Assembly: GCF_002197645.1 (NCBI RefSeq)
Contig: NZ_CP021874.1
Span: 2,108,001 to 2,172,000, forward strand
Length of the DNA: 64,000 bases
DNA from: Enterococcus wangshanyuanii
GTDB lineage: Bacteria > Bacillota > Bacilli > Lactobacillales > Enterococcaceae
Direction: 5' to 3'
In this document: piece after piece, positions 18,763 to 27,076 of the stretch
How the letters are laid out: every line of letters begins with the position of its first letter
Numbering within the stretch: position 1 is the first letter of the stretch
The notes under the pieces: model-generated
What the model saw: the letters and a program-made list of their open reading frames with translations, nothing else
Database searches by the model: none
Told to the model about the DNA's origin: nothing
Program-made: the position numbers and the translations under genes

Positions 18763-19104
18763 CTACCCACCAAAAATAGAACTAAACAGGTCATTCCCTT
18801 TGTTCAATACAGTTTCTGGAGAACTAGCAAACCAAAATAGGAACATTGCAACCACAACTGTAATCACCATTTTTGCTGGTGATCCTTGTTGCCATTCTTT
18901 AACCGCTTGAACAACTGCCAATACACCAATAATACTACCTACCCAACTTAGCACCTGATTTGTAAATGAAGATAGATTAATCGCTCCCTCTGCAAATACA
19001 GGATTATAGCTAAATAAAAATAACAACATCACATATGATCCTACAATAATTCGTTGTTGCCATACTCTTTTTTTCATCTGTTTCTTTACTGATAAATCAG
19101 TCAT
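18763..19104 (-). CDS. Small VirB2-like membrane protein of the transfer operon
   Basis: 113 aa: a cleavable or first membrane segment (IIVGSYVMLLFLFSYNPVFAEG), then two further hydrophobic segments (VLSWVGSIIGVLAVVQAV and MVITVVVAMFLFWFA) separated by a short charged turn. The pattern of a signal-like segment plus two helices resembles VirB2/TrbC pilins and the small membrane proteins of Gram-positive type IV systems. It overlaps the TcpC-like gene end by 8 nt. The VirB2 role is an inference from topology and position. Confidence 0.65.
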   Translation of the reverse strand: MTDLSVKKQMKKRVWQQRIIVGSYVMLLFLFSYNPVFAEGAINLSSFTNQVLSWVGSIIGVLAVVQAVKEWQQGSPAKMVITVVVAMFLFWFASSPETVLNKGNDLFSSIFGG

Positions 19105-20104
19105 TCACAATCCCTCCAATATAATGTGTCATTTTCTCAACAAAAAATGTCTTTTCTTTTTTACTGATTAATAAGCTCATTTGTTCTTTGTGTACTTCTT
19201 TTGATTCTTGATCTCTTAAATAAACGGTCACATACACAACATAATTTTTATCTTTCGCTTTAACATCCGTTTTAAAGTCTGATACTTCATATCCTTTCAA
19301 TGCTTCTGGCTTTGCCATAAGATATCTCATATCTTTTATGTTGCCTTCACAATACTTATCTAAAAATTCACCAACAAATTTTTCTACTTTTTCACTATCA
19401 GCTAATTTTACGGTATCAAGATTTTTTTCTTGTTCCAATGGATCAACTTTACCCTTTGTTAGTTCGATTTCATCCGTATAGTAAGGGAAACCAACTACTT
19501 TAAATCGCCCCTCATATTCTTTAAATGGAATATTCACCAACATTGATTTTTCAGTGGTCACATTTTCTAAATATTTTTCTTTCACTTTCTTTTTGTCTTT
19601 AGTAACTTCACGCTCTTTTTCAACTGGATTCGTCACTTCAACGGTTGTACGATAGACCGCTACTAAGAAATCTTGTTCTTTTTTCAAATCATACAATTCT
19701 TTTTTCACTAGCTTTTGCGTAGTATTGGTTCGTACCGTATCGCTCAAATCAACTGACATCATGCTTGATAATGTTTTTTGTCGTTCCTTAAAGGCTTTTT
19801 CTTCTTTTGGTACTGTTAAATACTCATTAACAAAAGGATCAAGCCAACGCTGATATAACGGAGAACCAGACACGCTCTGCCCTTCTAGTTGTCCTTTTGC
19901 TTTATCAATCATAGCAACCGTCTCTTTTCTGATTACCTTTGCTTTATTAAGAGCTTGTTGCGACTTTAGATAGCTAAATGGTACTAATAACACTAAAAAG
20001 AATAATACTGACCATACCAACACTCGTGCAGTGCGAGGTTTCATTTCTTTTTTTGTTTGCATTGGTTTATGTTTTTCTAATTTTATTCGCTTAAAAAATG
20101 TCAC
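19097..20104 (-). CDS. TcpC-family conjugation protein (Orf13-like, VirB8-like)
   Basis: 335-aa bitopic membrane protein: a cytoplasmic basic N-terminus, one membrane helix (ARVLVWSVLFFLVLLVPFSYL) near residue 25-48, and a large extracellular part that contains two NTF2-like domains in the TcpC family. The family supplies the VirB8-like core of the mating channel and localises other Tcp proteins. The start overlaps the end of the preceding small membrane gene by 4 nt. Confidence 0.82.
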   Translation of the reverse strand: MTFFKRIKLEKHKPMQTKKEMKPRTARVLVWSVLFFLVLLVPFSYLKSQQALNKAKVIRKETVAMIDKAKGQLEGQSVSGSPLYQRWLDPFVNEYLTVPKEEKAFKERQKTLSSMMSVDLSDTVRTNTTQKLVKKELYDLKKEQDFLVAVYRTTVEVTNPVEKEREVTKDKKKVKEKYLENVTTEKSMLVNIPFKEYEGRFKVVGFPYYTDEIELTKGKVDPLEQEKNLDTVKLADSEKVEKFVGEFLDKYCEGNIKDMRYLMAKPEALKGYEVSDFKTDVKAKDKNYVVYVTVYLRDQESKEVHKEQMSLLISKKEKTFFVEKMTHYIGGIVND

Positions 20105-20298
20105 TTAGTCACTCCCTTTCCTGTTTCTACCGACAATAATTGACACAATTTCTGATAACTAAACAAATACACTCGGTACACCCCATAAAAAAAAGAACCC
20201 AGCAATAACAACACGGCTGAATACTTAAACGAAACAACGAACAATACAATAAATAAGCTTGTCGCAATCACAACGATTTTACGGAATAACTTTGTCAT
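20101..20298 (-). CDS. Small membrane protein of the transfer operon
   Basis: 65 aa with two hydrophobic helices (KIVVIATSLFIVLFVVSF and AVLLLLGSFFYGVYRVYLF) and a short polar tail. ATG 20298 is preceded by AGGAGG at good spacing. It overlaps the TcpC-like gene by 4 nt, so the two are translationally coupled. No family recognised; a structural or accessory role in the channel is inferred from context. Confidence 0.6.
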   Translation of the reverse strand: MTKLFRKIVVIATSLFIVLFVVSFKYSAVLLLLGSFFYGVYRVYLFSYQKLCQLLSVETGKGVTK

Positions 20299-20368
20299 AT
20301 AAAAACCTCCTTTTTTCAATGTTGACATGGATTTATTTCATTACTTTTCATGATTCATCACCTTCTTT

Positions 20369-20818
20369 CTACTCAATTTTTTTGAACATAATTGATTGTT
20401 TCTCAAAAGTTTTCAAAAAAGTTAACTTTGTTACTCTGTCAGCGTATGTTCGCCTATTGACTTTATAGCCAGAAGGCGAAAAACCTTCTTTGTAAAAATA
20501 ATAGAAATAGCTTCCATACATCTTTTCGCCAGTTGGTGTTCGTGTATATCGTCCTTCCACAAACACACTCGTTATTGCAGATAGTGCATATTCCGCACTA
20601 AATTCCTTTTTCACATTAAAGGGAATATCACTTAATCCAACATTTTCTAAAATGAACTTCTTATGTTCTTCAAAATGAACAATATCTTCATCATCAATCG
20701 GTGTTTCAATGACCGTAAAACGGTAATCTTCTAACATTTCAACGACAGGTTTATGATGATATTTTTTATAAAATTCACTTTTCGGTTTTAGAATTGGTGT
20801 TATTCTGTTACCGTTCAT
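20369..20818 (-). CDS. Hypothetical ICE protein, 149 aa
   Basis: Soluble, mixed charged protein (MNGNRITPILKPKSEFYKKY start) with a central acidic stretch and a basic aromatic segment near residue 105 (KMYGSYFYYFYKEGF). It overlaps the end of the next upstream gene by 11 nt and belongs to the transfer operon, between the relaxase and the channel genes. In Tn916-like ICEs this interval holds ArdA and small accessory genes; this protein is not an ArdA. Function unknown. Confidence 0.6.
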   Translation of the reverse strand: MNGNRITPILKPKSEFYKKYHHKPVVEMLEDYRFTVIETPIDDEDIVHFEEHKKFILENVGLSDIPFNVKKEFSAEYALSAITSVFVEGRYTRTPTGEKMYGSYFYYFYKEGFSPSGYKVNRRTYADRVTKLTFLKTFEKQSIMFKKIE

Positions 20819-21374
20819 ACTTATTTTTCCCTTTCACATAGTCTTTATAGTAATAAGAGAAGCTGTCCATAAAATCAGTCGCTAGTTTTTCTAATCCTCG
20901 ATTGACCGCTGTTATTGATCGACTAATAATTAGTTCTTCATAGCCTTCTGGATAATCATCATGTTTCCTGAAATAATCTCTAGCAAGCCTTTTCTCTCTT
21001 TCCAAAATGAAAGAGTATCCCCCTTCTACAAAAACTTCCCGTTTCATTTCTTTCATTCTTTTTACTTGATCCACATGAGACAAAATAAAATGTTCCTCAT
21101 CAATGACTTGCGCCGAACGTTTGAATAAATGTGATCGTTTCAAAAAATTTACTTTTACTTGTTCCAACAAAGTATCTTCATCTGGCGCACGCCCATGTTG
21201 TTTTACAAAAGTATCAAAGAACAGCTCACTAGATTTCTTTTCTAGTTCCAACAACGATTCTTCACGAGCAGATAGCTTATTGGCATCACCTACTAATAAA
21301 ATTCGCTTAAACGATTGGATATATTGTTTCACAAAAGTATCTCTGTCTAATTCTTCTGTTAAAAAACGAACCAT
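20808..21374 (-). CDS. Hypothetical ICE protein, 188 aa
   Basis: Highly charged, predicted helical cytosolic protein without membrane segments (MVRFLTEELDRDTFVKQYIQ start, ending YKDYVKGKNKYER). ATG 21374 follows AGAGAGG and is preferred to the longer frame, which adds a hydrophobic leader. It sits in the operon downstream of the relaxase and overlaps the next gene by 11 nt. No family recognised. Confidence 0.6.
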   Translation of the reverse strand: MVRFLTEELDRDTFVKQYIQSFKRILLVGDANKLSAREESLLELEKKSSELFFDTFVKQHGRAPDEDTLLEQVKVNFLKRSHLFKRSAQVIDEEHFILSHVDQVKRMKEMKREVFVEGGYSFILEREKRLARDYFRKHDDYPEGYEELIISRSITAVNRGLEKLATDFMDSFSYYYKDYVKGKNKYER

Positions 21375-21441
21375 CAAAATAACCTCTCTTTCTAAAAGAA
21401 AAAAGCAGCCATTCAATCATGACTACTTCCTTCTGTATTTT

Positions 21442-22056
21442 TTAATCTTTTGTTTCAACTAATTCATTATTGACAATTTCCCATTCAAACCATTCAGAAA
21501 AGTCTCGTTTAAATCCGTTTTGACTATACTTCTCTTGTAACAAGTATTCTTCTTCATTATTTGCATCCAAATAAGTTGGCTTATCCTTTGGACGAGCATA
21601 TACACCGATCCACGTTGCATAATCACCTTCAAAATAACTATCAGGTACAAAATCTTTCGCTAATAATAATTTTCTTGCTTTTGCTTCCAGTTCCCCTTTA
21701 TTTTTCGGCTGATAATGTTTATATTCTTTGTAAACAGCCCGAAAATCTGAAACTGAAATAGTAAAAAGTTTTACTGCATAAAAATAATCATCCCAAACAC
21801 CTCTATTTACAGGTTGAATATCTTGTTCGTAAATAGAGAATAAATGACGAAATCGTTTGCTTTCTTTTTCACGTTCTTCAATTTCAGAAAAATTATTTTC
21901 AAATGCTTTTTTCAAAAACGGAATGTTTAATTCTCCAGTTTTATCAAGCTCCTCTATCTTTTGGCTTGTTTTTTTCAGTATATTCGTTGTTTCTTTGACA
22001 ACTTCTGTTTGTTGACGGACTTCTCTTGTAAATTTTGTAGCCAGTTCTTCACTCAT
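21442..22056 (-). CDS. Hypothetical ICE protein, 204 aa, helical N-terminus
   Basis: Residues 1-70 look like an extended helix or coiled coil (VRQQTEVVKETTNILKKTSQ), followed by a more globular acidic part with a WIGVYARPKDKPTYLD segment. ATG 22056 has an excellent AAGGAG site. It is the first gene after the relaxase (20-nt gap), so it could be a relaxosome or regulatory accessory protein, but no motif shows this. Confidence 0.6.
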   Translation of the reverse strand: MSEELATKFTREVRQQTEVVKETTNILKKTSQKIEELDKTGELNIPFLKKAFENNFSEIEEREKESKRFRHLFSIYEQDIQPVNRGVWDDYFYAVKLFTISVSDFRAVYKEYKHYQPKNKGELEAKARKLLLAKDFVPDSYFEGDYATWIGVYARPKDKPTYLDANNEEEYLLQEKYSQNGFKRDFSEWFEWEIVNNELVETKD

Positions 22057-22076
22057 AAACGCAACTCCTTTCATTT

Positions 22077-23360
22077 TTAGAAAGCATATTCTTCTTCTAA
22101 ATCGAACTCTTGGCTCATGTACTCTCTTAAATCACTATTATTTCCATTGCCTAAAAGTAAATCTTTTGCATCCACGCAGACCATTTCAATCATTTCTTCA
22201 TGTTTTTCTTTTAGTTCTGCTAGATCGATACGTTCCATCAATTCGTTCGTTCCCATGTAATTATCAATCAGTTTTATCATTTTTAGGGAAGGTGCTAGAT
22301 AATTGGTTAACCAACGAAGTGTTTTTTCAATACTAGGCTTTTCACCTTTTACAGAAAGTTTTAACCCTTCCAATTTATCAATGACGTTATACCACGATTG
22401 ACAGAAAACTTTCATTCCATTTTCAATTTCATAAACATTTAATGAGGCATTGATAATTTCCTTCACTAGCCAGTCTAAGCTTTCACCACTGGATAGAAAA
22501 TATTCAACAAATAGAAACGCTTTTTCATCCGCTAATCGAATTTCATACCGATTTTTAATTTCATGTTTTAATCGAGCATCTTCGACTGACATTTTTTCTT
22601 TTCGTGCCAATTCATAGTCTTTTTGATAAAAGTTAAAATACAATGGTGATTGTCGACTACCGAAATAAAGAGACAACCCTTTATTCACCATTTTTCCACC
22701 TTCATACGAACAACCACCGTTAAAATCAAAGTTTTTAAACGTTGTATCAACGAGTCCTTGTTCCATTTTTTCTTTCAGGCTGTATAAATCAAAGTTTTCT
22801 TCACCTTCTACGATCAATTCGTCTAAGGCAATATCAATACGTGTTATTTTAGTATCAACAACAACTCCTTGACCGAATAAATCATCTTCATATAACGACC
22901 AAAAAAATTCTGTCCATGATCGGTCATTGTCTTCTTCAAAAATTTGTTCCAATTGTCGGCAACCTTCGCCTGACAAATCTAACATGATACCCATGTTGCT
23001 ATCCTCTGGATTTCTAAATATCCGAATCGATCCATAATAAAAGGTTTCGGTATAATGATAAAACCCTCTATTTTCATGAGTAAACCAGTTCATATCCATA
23101 TGAAGAATTTTTTCAATGACTGTCTGAACATCCAACGTTTTAAAACGGACACGTAAAAAATCGATCTTTGCTTCTACAGAATTTACACCACCATTCAAAT
23201 GCAATACTTCTTTAATTTTCAATTCAATTTCTTTTGGAATCACACGTTTTCCAGATTCAAACATTGAAATAAAACCCTGCCCCAACTCTAGCCTTTCGGC
23301 TAATTCGACTTGTTTTAAGCCAAGTTCTTTTCTATAACGCTTTAAATCAGCACCTCTCAC
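22077..23360 (-). CDS. MobT-type conjugative relaxase (Rep_trans family, Orf20-like) with N-terminal XRE domain
   Basis: 427-aa rolling-circle-type relaxase that nicks oriT and pilots the strand to the recipient. Residues 1-55 are a Cro/C1 helix-turn-helix (KRYRKELGLKQVELAERLEL), as is usual in Tn916 Orf20 and ICEBs1 NicK relatives. The rest is the Rep_trans domain, with family-like segments around TRIDIALDELIVEGEENFDLY (residue about 175) and RQSPLYFNFYQKDYELARK. It starts at GTG 23360 behind GGAAGGG. The oriT-like palindromes lie immediately upstream. Confidence 0.9.
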   Translation of the reverse strand: MRGADLKRYRKELGLKQVELAERLELGQGFISMFESGKRVIPKEIELKIKEVLHLNGGVNSVEAKIDFLRVRFKTLDVQTVIEKILHMDMNWFTHENRGFYHYTETFYYGSIRIFRNPEDSNMGIMLDLSGEGCRQLEQIFEEDNDRSWTEFFWSLYEDDLFGQGVVVDTKITRIDIALDELIVEGEENFDLYSLKEKMEQGLVDTTFKNFDFNGGCSYEGGKMVNKGLSLYFGSRQSPLYFNFYQKDYELARKEKMSVEDARLKHEIKNRYEIRLADEKAFLFVEYFLSSGESLDWLVKEIINASLNVYEIENGMKVFCQSWYNVIDKLEGLKLSVKGEKPSIEKTLRWLTNYLAPSLKMIKLIDNYMGTNELMERIDLAELKEKHEEMIEMVCVDAKDLLLGNGNNSDLREYMSQEFDLEEEYAF

Positions 23361-23478
23361 TTATTTCAAACCCTTCCTTACAAAATATAACAAACTACCT
23401 AAAAAATATAACAAATCAAAAATCGCTCAATCTCTTGTCACACAAGAAGTTACAGCGTTATTTTTATTCGATAGTTTA

Positions 23479-23665
23479 ATTTCTACCCCCATGTTATAAA
23501 ACGGGGGTAGAAATCAAAAGGTGGGCAAAGCCCACCTGCACCTAGCCTTACTTGGGATATACGGTACGACTTACATTCAAAGTAATAGAGAGGGCATGTG
23601 CCTAACGGCACCGCCCTCTCTATTACTTATGAAGTACGTACCAATCCCTAGCGAATACTAGGTGG
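23479..23665. other. Candidate oriT and single-strand origin: nested palindromes
   Basis: In the 297-nt gap upstream of the relaxase are three strong inverted repeats: ATTTCTACCCCC (23479) with its complement at 23503-23514; AGGTGGGC (23519) with GCCCACCT (23530); and AGTAATAGAGAGGGC (23581) with a perfect 15-bp complement at 23613-23627, containing an inner GTGCC/GGCAC stem. Flanking segments (CACCTAG at 23535-23541 and its partner CTAGGTG at 23659-23665) extend the last one into an imperfect palindrome of about 130 bp. G-run hairpins beside a MobT relaxase are the hallmark of oriT in this ICE family; the very long palindrome would also suit a single-strand origin. The nick position is not determined. 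Confidence 0.7.
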
Positions 23666-24089
23666 CAACTTCCTTATTTTCCACCATTTCTTCTATCGAT
23701 AAAATCTTACTTTTAAGCTGTTCATTTTCTTCTAGTACCTTTTTTGCCAGCTTAATCAGTTGCTTTGTATCGTTTCTGAACTCCTCGTACTCTTTCTTTC
23801 TAACTTCGATTGTTTCCATTTGTTCTTTTTCTTTGTCAGAAAGAAAAGCGTTTAGAATTGCTTTATCTAGAGGAATATTTTGTTCTCTCATGGAAACTAC
23901 TTTTTTAAACTGTTCAATTTGATCGAAACTAAATACTTTGTACCCATAGGAACGACCAGTCGTATTTTTCGCATATTTCCTTACAAAACGGATATCTGTT
24001 ACTTTTTCAATTTTATTTGCCCAATTTTTTAATGTTTTTAAACTGATAGCAAAATCGAGCTCTTGAATTACATCATCAAATGTATACAT
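23658..24089 (-). CDS. MerR-like helix-turn-helix DNA-binding protein
   Basis: 143 aa: N-terminal MerR-type winged helix (residues about 1-70, LKTLKNWANKIEKVT, then RSYGYKVFSFDQIEQFKKVVSMRE), then a linker and a C-terminal coiled coil (KKVLEENEQLKSKILSIEEM). It abuts the oriT palindromes on their right, and the end of the gene overlaps the outer repeat arm. This suggests autoregulation or a relaxosome accessory role, which is an inference. Confidence 0.7.
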   Translation of the reverse strand: MYTFDDVIQELDFAISLKTLKNWANKIEKVTDIRFVRKYAKNTTGRSYGYKVFSFDQIEQFKKVVSMREQNIPLDKAILNAFLSDKEKEQMETIEVRKKEYEEFRNDTKQLIKLAKKVLEENEQLKSKILSIEEMVENKEVAT

Positions 24090-24133
24090 AATCGGACTCT
24101 CCCTTAAGTAGTTTTACAAGACTTAATACAAAA

Positions 24134-24168
24134 AAGACTACTGAATTAAAATATCTATCAGTAGTCTT
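24134..24168 (-). terminator. Terminator of the GNAT/ASCH cargo operon
   Basis: AAGACTACTGA pairs perfectly with TCAGTAGTCTT (11 bp) and is followed on the minus strand by TTTTTTG. Together with the promoter at 26405-26435 it makes the four cargo genes a self-contained transcription unit. Confidence 0.85.
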
Positions 24169-24180
24169 CATTATTTAAAA

Positions 24181-24417
24181 TTAAACTTTTTCTATTCCAA
24201 ACACTACATAATTATTTTTTTGTTCATAATTAGTAATGTAAGTAATTTCCGTTTTTATTTGTCTCCCAGTAAGCTTTCTATTAACGCTATCAATCTCTTT
24301 CAAAATTACAATGTCGCCAACTTTAAAATCCCTATCGTTATATCTTATTTCAAATTTTTTCAAGTCCTCAAGTACAGCCATGAAGTATTCTCTGTCAATC
24401 TTCAATTCGTGAACCAT
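24181..24417 (-). CDS. DUF3850/ASCH-like RNA-binding domain protein
   Basis: 78-aa single-domain protein with the ASCH-related DUF3850 pattern: HELKIDREYFMAVLEDLKKF, then EIRYNDRDFKVGDIVILKE and a C-terminal strand pair YITNYEQKNNYVVFGIEKV. The fold is PUA-like and often binds RNA or modified nucleosides. ATG 24417 is preferred (GAGGTG upstream). It is the last gene of the cargo operon, which contains a second ASCH protein and a PUA-bearing acetyltransferase. Confidence 0.75.
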   Translation of the reverse strand: MVHELKIDREYFMAVLEDLKKFEIRYNDRDFKVGDIVILKEIDSVNRKLTGRQIKTEITYITNYEQKNNYVVFGIEKV

Positions 24418-24437
24418 TATAGTCACCTCTATATTAC

Positions 24438-24953
24438 TTAAAACACAAAACGCATCAATTCCTCTAAATTTGATTCATTGTTATAAACAAAGATAGGAAT
24501 ACCATTTTCTTTAGAAAATTTAAAAGCTTGTAATTTTTCAGCTTTCTGAAATTCTCTTATCACTTCAAAATCATATTTTTTTCCATCTCTATCAAACAAT
24601 CTCTGGCAAATGACAACTGGATTTTCTTCCAAAAAAACTATTTTTTCAAGTTGAGTTCCTTCAAAAGTCAAAAAAGAGACATTTTCAATAATTCCCTCTT
24701 TATTGAGCAAGCAAAAGTGACCATCTAGAAAGATTTTTTGGTCTTTATCAGCTATTTTTAGCAATTCTTGTTTTAATAATAATTGATTTTCATCAATATC
24801 ACTAGTAAATTTTTGATTCTTAATAATACTTTTCCCTGAATTTCTAATTAAATCACTAGCTGAGAAACACTTTATTTCTTTATTCTTTTTCAATCTACTC
24901 ATTAAGGTAGTTTTCCCAACACCATGAACTCCTGAAAAAAATGTATATACCAT
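24438..24953 (-). CDS. P-loop nucleoside/nucleotide kinase-like protein
   Basis: 171-aa small ATPase. Walker A is GVHGVGKTTLMSRL at residues about 8-21; IFLDGHF near residue 92 is a Walker B-like Asp, and RLFDRDGKKYD supplies lid-like arginines. The size and layout match AAA_18/dNMP-kinase-like enzymes that phosphorylate nucleosides or nucleotides, or RNA ends. Its placement between two PUA/ASCH-type genes suggests a nucleotide or RNA substrate. Five bases separate it from the ASCH gene. Confidence 0.7.
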   Translation of the reverse strand: MVYTFFSGVHGVGKTTLMSRLKKNKEIKCFSASDLIRNSGKSIIKNQKFTSDIDENQLLLKQELLKIADKDQKIFLDGHFCLLNKEGIIENVSFLTFEGTQLEKIVFLEENPVVICQRLFDRDGKKYDFEVIREFQKAEKLQAFKFSKENGIPIFVYNNESNLEELMRFVF

Positions 24954-24958
24954 TAAAA

Positions 24959-25336
24959 TTACCTCACATAACAAAAAGATTGAGGCGCAACTTTTATTTT
25001 TTCATCAAACTCTTGTAGTTCGAGTGGTTCATCGTATGCAATAAATTCTTTAATTTGAATAGCAAAAGCTGTATCTCTACCTTTAAAATATTCATTAAAA
25101 AAAGTTCTTGTTATACCCGAATATGCTTTTGTTTCTTTCCATAGCTCAGAAGGCTTATTTTGAATTATACTATCAATTTCAAATTCACCAACTACTTTTC
25201 CATATGGCTTAGTAGCGTATACTACAATAGATGAAACATCATCTCTTTTGAAGATATTTTTTCTATACTCAAATTTCTTCCTACCTTCGACTATTTCCTT
25301 TACAAATTCTGGTTTAATTGATAATAAAACTTTCAT
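24959..25336 (-). CDS. ASCH-domain protein
   Basis: 125-aa ASCH (ASC-1 homology, PUA-like) protein. The N-terminal LLSIKPEFVKEIVEGRKKFE with YRK is the ASCH signature, followed by IVVYATKPYGKVVGEFEID. Some single-domain ASCH proteins hydrolyse N4-acetylcytidine; others bind RNA. ATG 25336 overlaps the end of the GNAT gene by 23 nt, so the two are coupled. An acetyl-nucleoside or tRNA-related substrate is therefore an attractive but unproved idea. Confidence 0.8.
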   Translation of the reverse strand: MKVLLSIKPEFVKEIVEGRKKFEYRKNIFKRDDVSSIVVYATKPYGKVVGEFEIDSIIQNKPSELWKETKAYSGITRTFFNEYFKGRDTAFAIQIKEFIAYDEPLELQEFDEKIKVAPQSFCYVR

Positions 25337-26372
25337 TAACTCCACCTATTTCTATTATTTTTTCAAAATAATCATTATTCATTTCAAAAAACCCAAAATA
25401 AGGAATTTCTCTACTTAGTCCAACTTTCTCAAAAAGATCATGCCTAACTATTCTTTTACTTAATGAAACATTATACAACATTTTGATAATAAATGGGTAT
25501 TTTTTTGTTCTCCAGAATGATCTCAATTCAGATTCAGTGAAAATTGATCCCTTTCCACAATATTTCAAAAACTTATCTTCATTCTCAAACGTGTTAATGT
25601 TTATTTGTTCAACTACAGTACAAATAGTGGTCGCACAAGCATTCCACTCTGCGACTTTTCCTCTTTCAGCAGTTCTATATATCACCAATAAGTCGTTGGG
25701 CTCCAACTTAGTCACATCAGTTATTCCGGTGAGATAAATTTTTTCAACTGTATTCGTAAAAGACAAATCTTCTACAATATGATCTTTTTCTGTAACTAGT
25801 TTAGAATCTGGGAATAGCTTAGTATGAAAACTTGGCCAGATTGATAACAGATACTTTTTACTATTCACTACATCGAATTTAGGATAATACTTATATATAT
25901 CTTCCTCATGTATAGGACTTTCATTTTTACGAATATAAACTAGTTCATCATCAGATTTTTTCCCCCACAAACGAAATCCAAATTTTTCAAAGAGTTCAAT
26001 TAGTTTTCCTTGTTTAGGAAAAACTGTAACATATGCTTCTTCAAAATTTTCTTCTATCATTTTTTTCAGCAAAATCCCCAAGAAACGATGACCTAATACC
26101 GTACCATGAGCATCTATTTTGAATGTGCTTACCTTTAATCTTCGCTTAAGACCAAATCGTGGAACAATGGTTGGATCGTCTTCTGTTTCATCCTTTAAAC
26201 TGAGAAACCCCTGCAGTAGACCTTTCTCATTGTACATTACATAAGCTTCTTGATTTTTTTTTGATAAAAACCATCCTTCAAACCCTGGATAATCAGCAAT
26301 CAAACTAGAAAAAAATGGATCAGACAAGTCTAATTCTCCAAATTTTCTTTTCTGAATGTAATCATTTTTCAT
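25314..26372 (-). CDS. GNAT acetyltransferase fused to a PUA/ASCH-like domain
   Basis: 352 aa. The N-terminal 140 residues look like a GNAT acetyltransferase (KVSTFKIDAHGTVLGHRFLG, then YVTVFPKQGKLIELFEKFGF). Residues about 155-345 contain a PUA/EVE-like region (IYLTGITDVTKLEPNDLLVI, YRTAERGKVAEW). ATG 26372 has AGGAGG upstream; the longer frame would include the promoter. It heads the cargo operon, directly after a candidate LexA box. Fusion of acetyltransferase and modified-base reader-type domains with an adjacent ASCH gene points to RNA or nucleoside acetylation, as an inference. Confidence 0.72.
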   Translation of the reverse strand: MKNDYIQKRKFGELDLSDPFFSSLIADYPGFEGWFLSKKNQEAYVMYNEKGLLQGFLSLKDETEDDPTIVPRFGLKRRLKVSTFKIDAHGTVLGHRFLGILLKKMIEENFEEAYVTVFPKQGKLIELFEKFGFRLWGKKSDDELVYIRKNESPIHEEDIYKYYPKFDVVNSKKYLLSIWPSFHTKLFPDSKLVTEKDHIVEDLSFTNTVEKIYLTGITDVTKLEPNDLLVIYRTAERGKVAEWNACATTICTVVEQININTFENEDKFLKYCGKGSIFTESELRSFWRTKKYPFIIKMLYNVSLSKRIVRHDLFEKVGLSREIPYFGFFEMNNDYFEKIIEIGGVNESFIIN

Positions 26373-26392
26373 CTTAAATTCCTCCTCAAAAA

Positions 26393-26435
26393 GAACGAAC
26401 GTTCTTATTATTACAAATTTTTTGATGTAATGCAA
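26393..26435 (-). promoter_or_regulatory. Cargo operon promoter with a candidate LexA (SOS) box
   Basis: On the minus strand TTGCAT (26430-26435) and TAATAA (26408-26413) make a 16-nt-spaced promoter. GAACGAACGTTC at 26393-26404 fits the Firmicutes LexA core GAAC-N4-GTTC and lies right at the expected transcription start, 20 nt before the GNAT start codon. The pattern match is exact in the core; binding is inferred. Confidence 0.6.
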
Positions 26436-26569
26436 ACTCTCACAACTGATTATACAGTATAACTTTCATATGTTAAACAGAAAAAAGCATATGGAAATTT
26501 ATTTCTCTCTTTATATTTACCCCTTAAATTTTTTCAGCCTTTAAATGTTTATAACTATAAATTTTTCTT

Positions 26570-27064
26570 CTATACCAATTCTTCAATGATCGCTGTAACA
26601 TCTCCAGCAAGTACAATCTCAAAATCATCACTACGGATAACACCTTCTGCATCTGCTCGTTGTTTTACAGACTTTTCCATCAATTTGTAATTTTCACAAC
26701 CATAATACCAATTGTCAAAATCAGAATCTTCAATATCTGTTTTTCCACGCACGCCTTTAAATACTTCTTTCTTAACTTCTGTAAGGTATTCTTCAACGGT
26801 TTTAGACGGAACTTTTTTCAATAGAGCAAGTACTTCATTTGCGATCTGTTCAACAAAAATATCCTCATATTCTGAATAATCTTCAAAATGATAATCTGTC
26901 AATCCGTCCATTTTCACTCTTGCCATCAAATTTGAAAAACCACTTGTTTGACAATACAGAGAACCAAATCTTTCATTTACATCTTTCGCAGTGTATTTTT
27001 CTTGAACAATTTTAAAACTATCTTGTTTCAATTTCTTTAATAATTCATTTTGACTATACATCAT
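26570..27064 (-). CDS. Hypothetical ICE protein, 164 aa
   Basis: Acidic soluble protein without signal or membrane segments (FGSLYCQTSGFSNLMARVKM near residue 33, and a WYYGCENYKLMEKSVKQRAD segment near 123). It continues the transfer operon downstream of the small membrane gene, 12 nt away, and is the last gene before the independent cargo operon. No family recognised. Confidence 0.55.
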   Translation of the reverse strand: MMYSQNELLKKLKQDSFKIVQEKYTAKDVNERFGSLYCQTSGFSNLMARVKMDGLTDYHFEDYSEYEDIFVEQIANEVLALLKKVPSKTVEEYLTEVKKEVFKGVRGKTDIEDSDFDNWYYGCENYKLMEKSVKQRADAEGVIRSDDFEIVLAGDVTAIIEELV

Positions 27065-27076
27065 TGACCTCCATTA

